From assembly GCF_000787855.1 (NCBI RefSeq), contig NZ_BBPQ01000013.1:65520-105693 (forward strand): 40,174 nt of DNA, read 5' to 3'. The DNA comes from Streptacidiphilus anmyonensis. Lineage in GTDB: Bacteria; Actinomycetota; Actinomycetes; Streptomycetales; Streptomycetaceae. A model generated the notes under the pieces. The model was not told the origin of the DNA. It ran no database searches and saw only the letters and a list, made by a program, of their open reading frames with translations. The position numbers were made by a program, and so were the translations under genes. Positions 8,599-16,335 of this stretch are shown in pieces. Each line of letters starts with the position of its first letter. Position 1 is the first letter of the stretch.

Positions 8599-10722
8599 GT
8601 GCCTATGTTCGAAAGTGTTCTGGTGGCCAACCGCGGCGAGATCGCGGTCCGGGTCATCCGCACGCTGAAGCGGCTCGGTGTCCGCTCCGTCGCCGTGCAC
8701 AGCGCCGCCGACGCCGCCGCGCCGCACGTCCTCGCCGCGGACACCGCCGTCCTGATCGACAGCTACCTCGACGGCGCCGAACTGGTCGCCGCCGCCAAGC
8801 GCGCCGGGGCCGAGGCCGTCCACCCCGGCTACGGCTTCCTCGCGGAGAACACCGGCTTCGCCCGTGCCTGCGCCGAGGCCGGACTGGTCTTCATCGGCCC
8901 GCCCGCCGAGGCGATCGAGCTCATGGGCGACAAGATCAACGCCAAGGAGGCTGTCAAGGCCGCCGCTGTCCCGGTCGTCCCGGGCAGCAGTGGCGACGAC
9001 CTCGACGACGCCGCCCTGATCGCGGCCGCGGCCGAGATCGGCTTCCCGGTCCTGCTCAAGCCGTCCGCCGGCGGCGGCGGCAAGGGGATGCGCCTGGTCC
9101 GTGAGGCGGACCGGCTGGCCGAGGAGATCGCCGCCGCGAGGCGCGAGGCCCGCACCTCGTTCGGCGACGACACCCTGCTGCTGGAGCGGTGGATCGACCG
9201 CCCCCGTCACATCGAGATCCAGATCCTCGCCGACGCGCACGGCAACGTCGTCCACCTGGGCGAGCGTGAGTGCAGCCTCCAGCGGCGCCACCAGAAGCTG
9301 ATCGAGGAAGCCCCCTCCGTGCTCCTCGACGAGACCACGCGCGCCGAGATGGGTGCGGCCGCCGTGCGTGCGGCGAAGTCCTGCGGCTACACGGGCGCAG
9401 GCACCGTCGAGTTCATCGTGCCAGGGGCCGATCCCTCCTCTCATTTCTTCATGGAGATGAACACCAGGCTCCAGGTGGAGCACCCGGTGACCGAGCTGGT
9501 CACCGGCCTGGACCTGGTGGAGTGGCAACTCCGCGTGGCCGCGGGCGAAGTGCTCCCGTTCGCCCAGGCCGACGTCACTCTCACGGGACACGCCATCGAG
9601 GCGCGGATCTGCGCCGAGGACCCGAGCCGCGGGTTCCTGCCCTCGGGAGGACAGGTCCTGCTGCTCCAGGAACCCGAAGGGGAGGGGGTCCGGGTGGATT
9701 CCGGACTGGCCCCCGGGCTGGTCGTCGGCAGCACCTACGACCCGATGGTGTCCAAGGTCATCGCCTACGGCCCCGACCGGGACACCGCCCTGCGCAGGCT
9801 GCGCGCCGCCCTTGCGGAGACGGTCGTCCTCGGGGTCGTCACCAACGCCGGCTACCTGCGCCGGCTCATCTCTCATCCCGACGTCGTCGCGGGGCGCCTC
9901 GACACCGGTCTGGTCGAGCGCCACCCGGAGCTGACGCTAGTCCCGACCGGCGACACCGGCCAAGCCGGCAGCGCGCAGCCTGTGGAAAACCTCCCGCTGC
10001 TGGCCGCCGCGCTGCTGCGCCAGCTGGCCCTCGCACCCGCCCCGGCCGCCGACGGGTCGGGCTGGACCGACCCGTTCGCCCGGCCCAGCGGCTGGCGGAT
10101 CGGCGGCACGCCCGCGTGGACCAGGCACCACCTGCGGCTTCCGGGCTCCGAGCCGGAGCTGGTGCTGGTCCGCCCGCTGCGCGGCGCGGAGCACGGCGCC
10201 CCGCAGGGCAGGGACAACGGCGCTAACCGGGGCGCGTTCGAGGTCAGGATCGGCGACGGCGAGATCCTGCGGGCCGAGGCCCGCACCCAACTGGCGGACG
10301 GCGCGGGCCGCCTGGCCGTCACCGTCGACGGCGTGACCCGCGGCTTCGCCTGCGGGGTGGAGGGGGCCGAGCACGGCGACGGCACCGTCTGGCTCTCCCG
10401 TGACGGCGACAGCTGGGCCTGCCACGTCCACGACCCGCTCGCCGAACTCGCGCTCGGCGGGGCCGGAGCCCACGGCGGTTCCCTCACCGCGCCGATGCCG
10501 GGCACCGTGACCCTGGTCAAGGCCTCCGTCGGCGAGACGGTGAAGCGTGGTCAGGCCGTGCTGGTGCTGGAGGCGATGAAGATGGAGCACGTCATCACCG
10601 CGCCGCACGACGGCACGGTCGCCCAGCTCAAGGTCGTCCCGGGTGGCACGGTGGCCATGGACGACCTGCTCGCGGTGATCACTCCCGCCTCCGCCCCGAC
10701 CGACGAGACCGCGGAATCCTGA
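8599..10722 (+). CDS. accA1: biotin carboxylase / biotin carrier protein, 3-methylcrotonyl-CoA carboxylase alpha type
   Basis: A 707-residue biotin-dependent carboxylase subunit. Biotin carboxylase domain at about 1-450: MFESVLVANRGEIAVRVIRT, HPGYGFLAENTGFA, the ATP-grasp Gly loop KPSAGGGGKGMRLV, EMNTRLQVEHPVTE. A less conserved middle segment (about 450-625) probably docks the partner subunit. The C-terminal biotinyl domain has EAMKMEH with the biotin-accepting Lys at residue 661. The GTG at 8599 is chosen because GAGAGGT lies 8 nt before it; the ATG two codons later is too far away. It lies 21 nt after accD1, so co-translation is likely. The gene can also be called accC or mccA; the symbol follows S. 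coelicolor usage. Confidence 0.92.
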   Translation: MPMFESVLVANRGEIAVRVIRTLKRLGVRSVAVHSAADAAAPHVLAADTAVLIDSYLDGAELVAAAKRAGAEAVHPGYGFLAENTGFARACAEAGLVFIGPPAEAIELMGDKINAKEAVKAAAVPVVPGSSGDDLDDAALIAAAAEIGFPVLLKPSAGGGGKGMRLVREADRLAEEIAAARREARTSFGDDTLLLERWIDRPRHIEIQILADAHGNVVHLGERECSLQRRHQKLIEEAPSVLLDETTRAEMGAAAVRAAKSCGYTGAGTVEFIVPGADPSSHFFMEMNTRLQVEHPVTELVTGLDLVEWQLRVAAGEVLPFAQADVTLTGHAIEARICAEDPSRGFLPSGGQVLLLQEPEGEGVRVDSGLAPGLVVGSTYDPMVSKVIAYGPDRDTALRRLRAALAETVVLGVVTNAGYLRRLISHPDVVAGRLDTGLVERHPELTLVPTGDTGQAGSAQPVENLPLLAAALLRQLALAPAPAADGSGWTDPFARPSGWRIGGTPAWTRHHLRLPGSEPELVLVRPLRGAEHGAPQGRDNGANRGAFEVRIGDGEILRAEARTQLADGAGRLAVTVDGVTRGFACGVEGAEHGDGTVWLSRDGDSWACHVHDPLAELALGGAGAHGGSLTAPMPGTVTLVKASVGETVKRGQAVLVLEAMKMEHVITAPHDGTVAQLKVVPGGTVAMDDLLAVITPASAPTDETAES

Positions 10723-10731
10723 GGAGTGGTG

Positions 10732-11736
10732 ATGACCGATCAGACCGACCGCGCCGGGCAGCAGACGCCGCACGAGCCGACGGTGCTGGAGCTCGGCCTG
10801 CCGATGGCCGTGCGCGCGGACGGGCTGCCGCAGCGCGTCCGGATCCACGAGGTCGGCCCCCGCGACGGGCTGCAGAACGAGTCCGTCGCACTGCCGGTCG
10901 AGGTCAAGGCGGAGTTCATCGCCCGGCTCGCCCAGGCGGGCCTGACCACCGTCGAGGCGACCAGCTTCGTCCACCCCAAGTGGGTCCCCCAGTTGGCGGA
11001 CGCCGAGGAACTCTTCCCGAAGGTCTCGACGTTGCCGCAGCAGTACCCGGGGCTGCGGCTCCCGGTCCTGGTGCCCAACGAGCGCGGGCTGGACCGCGCA
11101 CTGGACCTGGGCGCCACCGAGATCGCCGTGTTCGGCAGCGCCACCGAGACCTTCGCCGCGCGGAACCTCAACCGGACCGTCGCCGAGTCGCTGGAGATGT
11201 TCGCCCCCGTCGTCCACCGGGCCGCCGAGGCCGAGGTGAGGGTCCGCGGATACCTCTCCATGTGCTTCGGGGACCCGTGGGAGGGCCCCGTCGCGACCGA
11301 GCAGGTCGTGGCGGTCGGCAAGGCGCTGCTCGACCTCGGCTGCGCCGAACTGAGCCTCGGCGACACCATCGGCACCGGCACGCCCGGTCAGGTGGAGGCG
11401 CTGCTCGGCGCGTTCGCCGCGGCCGGAGTCGGCCCGGAGAGGCTCGCCGTCCACTTCCACGACACCTACGGCCAGGCGCTCGCGAACACGCTCGCGGCGC
11501 TGCGCTGCGGAGTCTCCGTGGTGGACGCCTCCGCCGGCGGACTGGGCGGGTGCCCCTACGCCAAGAGCGCCACCGGAAACCTCGCCACCGAGGACCTGGT
11601 CTGGATGCTCGACGGCCTCGGCATCGAGACCGGCGTGGACCTCGCCGCGCTGGCCGCGACCAGCCAGTGGCTCGCCGGACACCTCGGTCGGCCGAGCCCG
11701 TCCCGGGCCGTGCGCGCCCTCGTCGGATCGAGCTGA
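10732..11736 (+). CDS. hmgL: hydroxymethylglutaryl-CoA lyase
   Basis: A 334-residue TIM-barrel lyase that splits HMG-CoA into acetoacetate and acetyl-CoA, the last step of leucine breakdown. Seen: VRIHEVGPRDGLQNE, with the Arg-Asp pair of the HMGL-like family at the first strand; VEATSFVHPKWVPQLADAEE; the metal-site pattern HFHDTYGQALAN; and the HMG-CoA lyase signature GGLGGCPYAKSATGN, whose Cys is the conserved active-site loop residue. ATG 10732 is preferred to the in-frame GTGs at 10726 and 10729 because GAGGAG (10721-10726) is then spaced properly. That GAGGAG overlaps the stop codon of accA1, so the genes are translationally coupled. A leader of about 30 residues precedes the barrel. The enoyl-CoA hydratase needed between the carboxylase and this enzyme is not in the window. 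Confidence 0.92.
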   Translation: MTDQTDRAGQQTPHEPTVLELGLPMAVRADGLPQRVRIHEVGPRDGLQNESVALPVEVKAEFIARLAQAGLTTVEATSFVHPKWVPQLADAEELFPKVSTLPQQYPGLRLPVLVPNERGLDRALDLGATEIAVFGSATETFAARNLNRTVAESLEMFAPVVHRAAEAEVRVRGYLSMCFGDPWEGPVATEQVVAVGKALLDLGCAELSLGDTIGTGTPGQVEALLGAFAAAGVGPERLAVHFHDTYGQALANTLAALRCGVSVVDASAGGLGGCPYAKSATGNLATEDLVWMLDGLGIETGVDLAALAATSQWLAGHLGRPSPSRAVRALVGSS

Positions 11737-11898
11737 CCGGGCGCGGCGACCGACGAGCGGACAGGCGCTCACACAACTGCCTCACACAACTGCACAGCAC
11801 CCCTGAACCACCACCGGACGGCCGTCGCAGACGCCCACAAGGCCGCACGGCGGCTGCCCGTTTCCCTTCTTCCGCCTCCCCACCCTCAGGAGACCACC

Positions 11899-13077
11899 AT
11901 GCTGGACCACCGCCTCGAGCCAGAGCACGAGGAACTGCGCCGCACTGTCCGGGAGTTCGCCCGCGACGTGGTCGCGCCGAAGATCGGCGAGTTCTACGAG
12001 CACGAGGAGTTCCCCTACGAGATCGTCCGCGAGATGGGCCGGATGGGCCTGTTCGGCCTGCCCTTCCCGGAGGAGTACGGGGGCATGGGCGGCGACTACT
12101 TCACCCTGGGCCTGGCCCTGGAGGAGCTGGCGCGGGTCGACTCCTCCGTGGCGATCACCCTGGAGGCCGCGGTCTCACTCGGCGCCATGCCGATCTACCT
12201 CTTCGGCACGGAGGAGCAGAAGCGCACCTGGCTGCCGAAGCTCTGCTCCGGCGAGATGCTCGGCGCGTTCGGCCTCACCGAGCCGGAGGGCGGCTCCGAC
12301 GCGGGCGCGACCCGCACCACGGCCCGGTACGACAAGGCGACCGACGAGTGGGTGATCAACGGCACGAAGTGCTTCATCACCAACTCCGGCACCGACATCA
12401 CGGGCCTGGTGACGGTCACGGCACTCACCGATTCGAGCGACGATTCGGGCCATGCCTCGCCCACGCGCTCGATCTCCAGCATCATCGTCCCCACGGGGAC
12501 CCCGGGCTTCACGGTCTCCAAGAAGTACTCGAAGGTCGGCTGGAACGCCTCGGACACCAGGGAGCTCTCCTTCACCGACTGCCGCGTCCCGGCGGCCAAC
12601 CTGGTCGGTGAGCTGGGCCGCGGCTACGCCCAGTTCCTGCGGATCCTCGACGAGGGACGCATCGCCATCGCCGCCCTGGCCACCGGTCTGGCCCAGGGCT
12701 GCGTCGACGAGTCGGTTCGCTACGCCGCCGAACGGCACGCCTTCGGCCGTCCGATCGGCGCCAACCAGGCGATCCAGTTCAAGGTCGCGGACATGGAGAC
12801 GCGGGCGCACATGGCCCGTCTCGCCTGGTACCACGCGGCCAGCAGGATGGTGGCCGGCGAGCCGTTCAAGAAGGAGGCGGCGATCGCCAAGCTGTACTCC
12901 TCCGAGGCGGCCGTCGACAACGCGCGCGAGGCCACGCAGATCCACGGCGGCTACGGCTTCATGAACGAGTTCCCGGTGGCCCGCTTCTGGCGGGACTGCA
13001 AGATCCTCGAGATCGGCGAGGGCACCTCGGAGGTGCAGCGCATGCTGATCTCGCGCGAGCTCGGCATGCCCGCCTGA
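11899..13077 (+). CDS. acdH: acyl-CoA dehydrogenase (AcdH-like, branched-chain)
   Basis: A 392-residue FAD enzyme that oxidises an acyl-CoA to the 2,3-enoyl-CoA. Seen: N-terminal helical domain, FGLTEPEGGSDAGATRTTA and WVINGTKCFITNSGTD (FAD/substrate domain), ERHAFGRPIGANQAIQFKVADM and YGFMNEFPVARFWRD, then EIGEGTSEVQRMLI. The likely catalytic base is Glu of GFMNE at about residue 357, the SCAD-type position; the alternative isovaleryl-CoA-dehydrogenase position has Gly (context DEGRI). Context points to isovaleryl-CoA as a substrate, but residues suggest a broader short/branched-chain enzyme, as described for Streptomyces AcdH. A Ser/Asp-rich insert (about 177-192) looks lineage-specific. 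AGGAG lies 6 nt before ATG. A 162-bp gap separates it from hmgL, so it may have its own promoter. Confidence 0.9.
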   Translation: MLDHRLEPEHEELRRTVREFARDVVAPKIGEFYEHEEFPYEIVREMGRMGLFGLPFPEEYGGMGGDYFTLGLALEELARVDSSVAITLEAAVSLGAMPIYLFGTEEQKRTWLPKLCSGEMLGAFGLTEPEGGSDAGATRTTARYDKATDEWVINGTKCFITNSGTDITGLVTVTALTDSSDDSGHASPTRSISSIIVPTGTPGFTVSKKYSKVGWNASDTRELSFTDCRVPAANLVGELGRGYAQFLRILDEGRIAIAALATGLAQGCVDESVRYAAERHAFGRPIGANQAIQFKVADMETRAHMARLAWYHAASRMVAGEPFKKEAAIAKLYSSEAAVDNAREATQIHGGYGFMNEFPVARFWRDCKILEIGEGTSEVQRMLISRELGMPA

Positions 13078-13124
13078 CGACCACGTCGGGCTACCGGGCG
13101 GCTGGGGCCGCCTGGGCGGGCTCG

Positions 13125-13158
13125 GGCGGCTCGCGGGTGCCCCGTGCCCCGAGCCGCC
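13125..13158. terminator. hairpin between convergent acdH and usp genes
   Basis: GGCGGCTCG (13125-13133) pairs with CGAGCCGCC (13150-13158) around a 16-nt loop. The word GGCGGCTCGCGGG is repeated near 13170, so alternative hairpins are possible. It lies in the 149-bp gap between acdH (+) and the stress-protein gene (-). Confidence 0.5.
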
Positions 13159-13226
13159 GGGAACTCCTAGGCGGCTCGCGGGCGCCCCGGACCGCGGGCG
13201 CCCGGAACGGCAGGCGCCCGGGCGGC

Positions 13227-13757
13227 TCAGGGGATGACGACGACCGGGCGGTTGGCGCGCTTTGCCAGGCGTCCGGCGACGGAGCCGAACAGGCGCCCGA
13301 GCCAGCCGTGCGAGCCGCCCACGACGATCGCGTCCGCGGCGTACTCCTTGGCGACCTCTTCGAGCTCGTGGCAGATGTCGCCGCCGCGCTCGACCAGCAC
13401 CCAGGGGACGTCGGTCAGGTAGTCGGCGCAGGCCAACTCCAGGCCCAGCACCTCGGTGCGGTGGTCCGGCACATCGACGAAGACCGGCGGCTCGCAGCCG
13501 GCCCATACCGTCGCCGGAAGTCTGTTGGCCACGTGGACCAGTACCAGTCCGGAACCTGACCGCCGTGCCATGCCGACCGCGTAGGCGAGCGCCCGCTCGC
13601 TCGACACGGAACCGTCGAAGCCAACCACGACACCGTGGAGGAACGCCGGGTCGCAAGGGCGAACCCGTTGTGACTTGACTTCAAAACTGGGCATCGGCAG
13701 CTGGGGTCCCGTCGTCTGCTTGGGGTCGCGGGGCTCTCGGTGCTCGTAACCGGCCAT
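13227..13757 (-). CDS. universal stress protein (UspA family)
   Basis: A 176-residue single-domain UspA-fold protein. The first beta strand GVVVGFDGSVSSERALAYAVGMA (about 42-64) has the Asp of the nucleotide pocket. The C-terminal motif IVVGGSHGWLGRLFGSVAGRLAKRANRPVVVIP fits the G-2x-G-9x-G(S/T) pattern of ATP-binding members. About 40 extra residues precede the domain. The start at 13757 has no strong ribosome binding site; a later start cannot be excluded. In actinobacteria such proteins usually respond to hypoxia, dormancy or nutrient stress; nothing here shows the signal. It faces a 343-bp gap toward the HAD gene. Confidence 0.88.
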   Translation of the reverse strand: MAGYEHREPRDPKQTTGPQLPMPSFEVKSQRVRPCDPAFLHGVVVGFDGSVSSERALAYAVGMARRSGSGLVLVHVANRLPATVWAGCEPPVFVDVPDHRTEVLGLELACADYLTDVPWVLVERGGDICHELEEVAKEYAADAIVVGGSHGWLGRLFGSVAGRLAKRANRPVVVIP

Positions 13758-14100
13758 GGCTTGAGGACGTTTCGCGAGGTGGGATACGAGATGTGGTGCG
13801 CGGGGCGGAGGCGGGGAAGGAGGCGGCAGTCTTGGCGAGGTGGGCCGAGGGGCGGCCGGTTTTCCCCTTCCCTCAAGGGTACGGCGACATTGTGTCCGCG
13901 CCCAGATGCGGAGCGCACAGGGCGCGCAGTTCCCGCGAACGGAGGATGCGCACGCCCGGGGCGTGCATGGAGCATGCCTGAGCGCCGGGCCATGTGCAAC
14001 GGTGCAGACGCGGTCAGGTCGCCCTCAAGCCCGATTCACTTTCGGACAAAAGCTGGCGATCTGCCTGTCGCATATGCCAACAGACTGAAACCATGCGCTC
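13758..14100. other. intergenic region between divergent usp and HAD genes
   Basis: 343 bases without a supported gene. Composition is mixed, with a more AT-rich patch at about 14030-14095 (including CATATG) just before the HAD gene that is likely its promoter. I could not fix a -35/-10 pair on either strand. No tRNA, hairpin array or mobile element seen. Confidence 0.5.
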
Positions 14101-14874
14101 ATGCCGCCTCTCCTCCTCTTCGATCTTGACAACACCCTCATCGATCGGAACCAGGCCTTCCGTGGCTGGGCGCAGCGCTTCCTCCGGGCACGGGCGCTCC
14201 CTCTGGAGGATCTCGGCTGGTTGTCCACCCTGGACTGCGGCGGGTACTTCCCCCGCGAGGCCCTGCTGCGGGCGACGGTCTCCCGCTACGGCCTGCACGT
14301 CTCACTGGAGAAGCTGCTCGACGACTACGCCGAGACCATGATCGAGCTGATCGACTGCCCCGAGGAGCACCGCGCGGCCCTGCGGAAGGCACGGGCGGCC
14401 GGATGGACGCTGGGCATCGTCAGCAACGGCTCGACCAAGCAGCAGCAGGCGAAGATCGAACGGACCGGTCTGGACGACCTCGTGGACGGCTGGATCATCT
14501 CCGAGGAGGCCAACTGCGAGAAGCCCGATCCGCTGATCTTCCAGCTTGCGGCGGACCGTTGCAGACGCGGCACCTCGGCGGGCGCGTACCGACCCTCCGA
14601 TCTCCCGGGTCTCAAGGACCTCACGGACGTCGCGGGCCTCACGGAGGTCGCAGGCCTCTCCGGCGCCCTGGACGACGGGGACTGGACCCGCACCACCTGG
14701 ATGGTCGGCGACCACGCCCCCGCCGACATCGCGGGCGCGGCCGTGGCCGGCCTGCGCAGCGTATGGCTGAACCACGGACGCCCCTGGCCCGAGCTGGACT
14801 ACCGGCCCACGATCACCGCGACCGGCATCCCGGAGGCCGTGGACGAGGTGCTGAACGCCCCGCTGTTCGCCTGA
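14101..14874 (+). CDS. HAD-superfamily hydrolase
   Basis: A 257-residue phosphatase-type HAD protein. Motif I is LLLFDLDNTLIDRNQAF (first Asp = nucleophile, second = acid/base). Motif II is GIVSNGSTKQQQAKI (Ser/Asn). Motif III Lys lies in EEANCEKPDPLIFQLA. Motif IV is in TTWMVGDHAPADIAGA. The cap is a small helical insertion after motif I (C1 type). Between motifs III and IV is an unusual insert (about 156-197) with the near-repeat DLPGLKDLTDVAGLTEVAGL, absent from the usual family core. ATG 14101 has no clear ribosome binding site, so a leaderless or weakly translated message is possible. The substrate is unknown. Confidence 0.85.
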   Translation: MPPLLLFDLDNTLIDRNQAFRGWAQRFLRARALPLEDLGWLSTLDCGGYFPREALLRATVSRYGLHVSLEKLLDDYAETMIELIDCPEEHRAALRKARAAGWTLGIVSNGSTKQQQAKIERTGLDDLVDGWIISEEANCEKPDPLIFQLAADRCRRGTSAGAYRPSDLPGLKDLTDVAGLTEVAGLSGALDDGDWTRTTWMVGDHAPADIAGAAVAGLRSVWLNHGRPWPELDYRPTITATGIPEAVDEVLNAPLFA

Positions 14875-14949
14875 CGCGGACCGGGACAGGCGGACGACCG
14901 GGACCGGGAGCGGGACCGGCCCGAGGAGGTCTCGAGCCGCGGAGGCGGG

Positions 14950-15810
14950 TCAGCGGCGCAGTTCGACGGGCGTGGCCGGGAACTGCCACCAGCGCGCGAG
15001 GCCGCGCTCGGTGAAGCCGAGACGGCGATAGAGAGGCTCTCCGAGCAGCGTGGCCGTCAACGTGGCAGGGCGGTCCGGGTGCGCGGCCAGTCCCGCGCGC
15101 ATCACCGCCCGCCCGGCCCCGCGCGAGCGGAAGTCGGGCAGGGTGGCCACCCAGTAGAACCCCACCGCGACGCCGTCGTCGTGCGTCACGCACGCCGCCG
15201 CCGGGCGCCCGTCCACACGCGCGAGCCAGCTCCGCTGCCCCGGCACCACGGCGTCGGCCGGAAACTGCTGGCCGCGGCGCCACGGCAGCCGCTGGAGTAT
15301 CGGGAAGCCCTCCACCACCACGCGCTCGACCGCGGCGTGATCCTCCTCGTCCAGCGCCTCCCCGACGGACAGGCCGTCCCCGGACACCTCACCCCCGGAG
15401 ACGTGCTGCCCGCCGGAGGCGTGCTCCCCGCCGGATGCCTGCGTTCCACCGGCCGTGGTGTCGACCGGGACTGCGGGGCGCCGACGAAGGCTCGGCGTCT
15501 CCGGCGCGCCCGGATCACGCACCATCATCGGCATGGTCAGGGCTGCTTCGAACCCGAGATCGGTGAAGTCCAGGGACTGCGTCGGGTCCTCCAGGCAGAG
15601 CTGCCGCGAGTCCCACTCCCGGAACACCGCCAGCAGGTCGCGTCGCAGCGCCGCCGCGTCCACGACCGGCTGGGCCGCCAGCAGCACGCGGTGGGCGCTG
15701 TCCGACCGCACCGCGAGGAAGCCCGGGCCGTCGACCCACGCCCAGCCACGTGCCCGCGCCATGGCCGTCCAGTGGCTTGCGGCATTGCCGACCGCGAGTT
15801 CGACTCCCAT
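14950..15810 (-). CDS. GNAT-family N-acetyltransferase
   Basis: A 286-residue protein whose C-terminal part (about 170-286) is a GNAT acetyltransferase. It has SWLARVDGRPAAACVTHDDGVAVGFYWVATLPDFRSRGAGRAVMRAGL, with the acetyl-CoA pyrophosphate loop R-S-R-G-A-G-R, and PLYRRLGFTERG near the end. The N-terminal half looks like a degenerate GNAT fold or substrate domain and is joined by a Gly/Ser/His-rich linker (about residues 122-160) with repeated ASGGEH/VSGGE units. The start at 15810 is chosen for GGTGA 4 nt before it and because residues upstream do not look like protein. The acceptor is unknown. It is convergent with the HAD gene and divergent from adpA. Confidence 0.8.
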   Translation of the reverse strand: MGVELAVGNAASHWTAMARARGWAWVDGPGFLAVRSDSAHRVLLAAQPVVDAAALRRDLLAVFREWDSRQLCLEDPTQSLDFTDLGFEAALTMPMMVRDPGAPETPSLRRRPAVPVDTTAGGTQASGGEHASGGQHVSGGEVSGDGLSVGEALDEEDHAAVERVVVEGFPILQRLPWRRGQQFPADAVVPGQRSWLARVDGRPAAACVTHDDGVAVGFYWVATLPDFRSRGAGRAVMRAGLAAHPDRPATLTATLLGEPLYRRLGFTERGLARWWQFPATPVELRR

Positions 15811-16335
15811 CCGTTCACCATAGAGCCTGACGCCCCCTGACCGGGTGGCCGAGACCGTATCCCAAGGCCTCCCAACTCCCCTCACTGGGAGCGATGGCGC
15901 CTCCGACCCGATCCGGCCGGCGTGAAGTTCGTGAGGTCGCGCGGACCGGCTCAAGGTGGAGTGCGGGAGGAAATGTGCGCGGTCCGTGCGCCCCCTGCGC
16001 TCCAGGACGCCTCTTTTCGGTCAACTTCAGGACACATGGTCGTGGTTGGCCATATGCCCAGCCCAGGCCCTTCCGCCGGGTTTCCGCGCACTCGTCAACT
16101 GCGTTGGAACCGCGCCACAACTGGCCACAGCGCGACATGCCCCCTTCCCTGACGGGGTGATGGGTGCCACGCTTCGAGATCGAATGCTTCACGCCAAATT
16201 GCCATGTCGACATAGCGTCTGATGGTGAACTAGTCGCAACAGCCCTACCCGAGCCAGTAGATTCGATCTTGATGGGAGCATGCGAGAGGCGGGGGGCTCG
16301 ACAGGCGCCATCCCAGGACGGGTGCGGACGGCACC
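15811..16335. promoter_or_regulatory. long regulatory region upstream of adpA
   Basis: 525 bases with no supported gene and lower GC than the surroundings, as expected for the complex adpA promoter. Seen: palindrome ATGTCGACAT (16204-16213); palindrome TTCGAGATCGAA (16173-16184); and, on the minus strand at 16196-16187, TGGCGTGAAG, which matches the published AdpA consensus TGGCSNGWWY at 9 of 10 positions. AdpA autoregulates in several Streptomyces, so this is a candidate site. I could not settle a -35/-10 pair. Confidence 0.5.

Noticed and set aside
9937-11772. Long minus-strand frame across accA1 and hmgL
   Set aside because: Spans two real genes and their junction in antisense; no recognisable domain.
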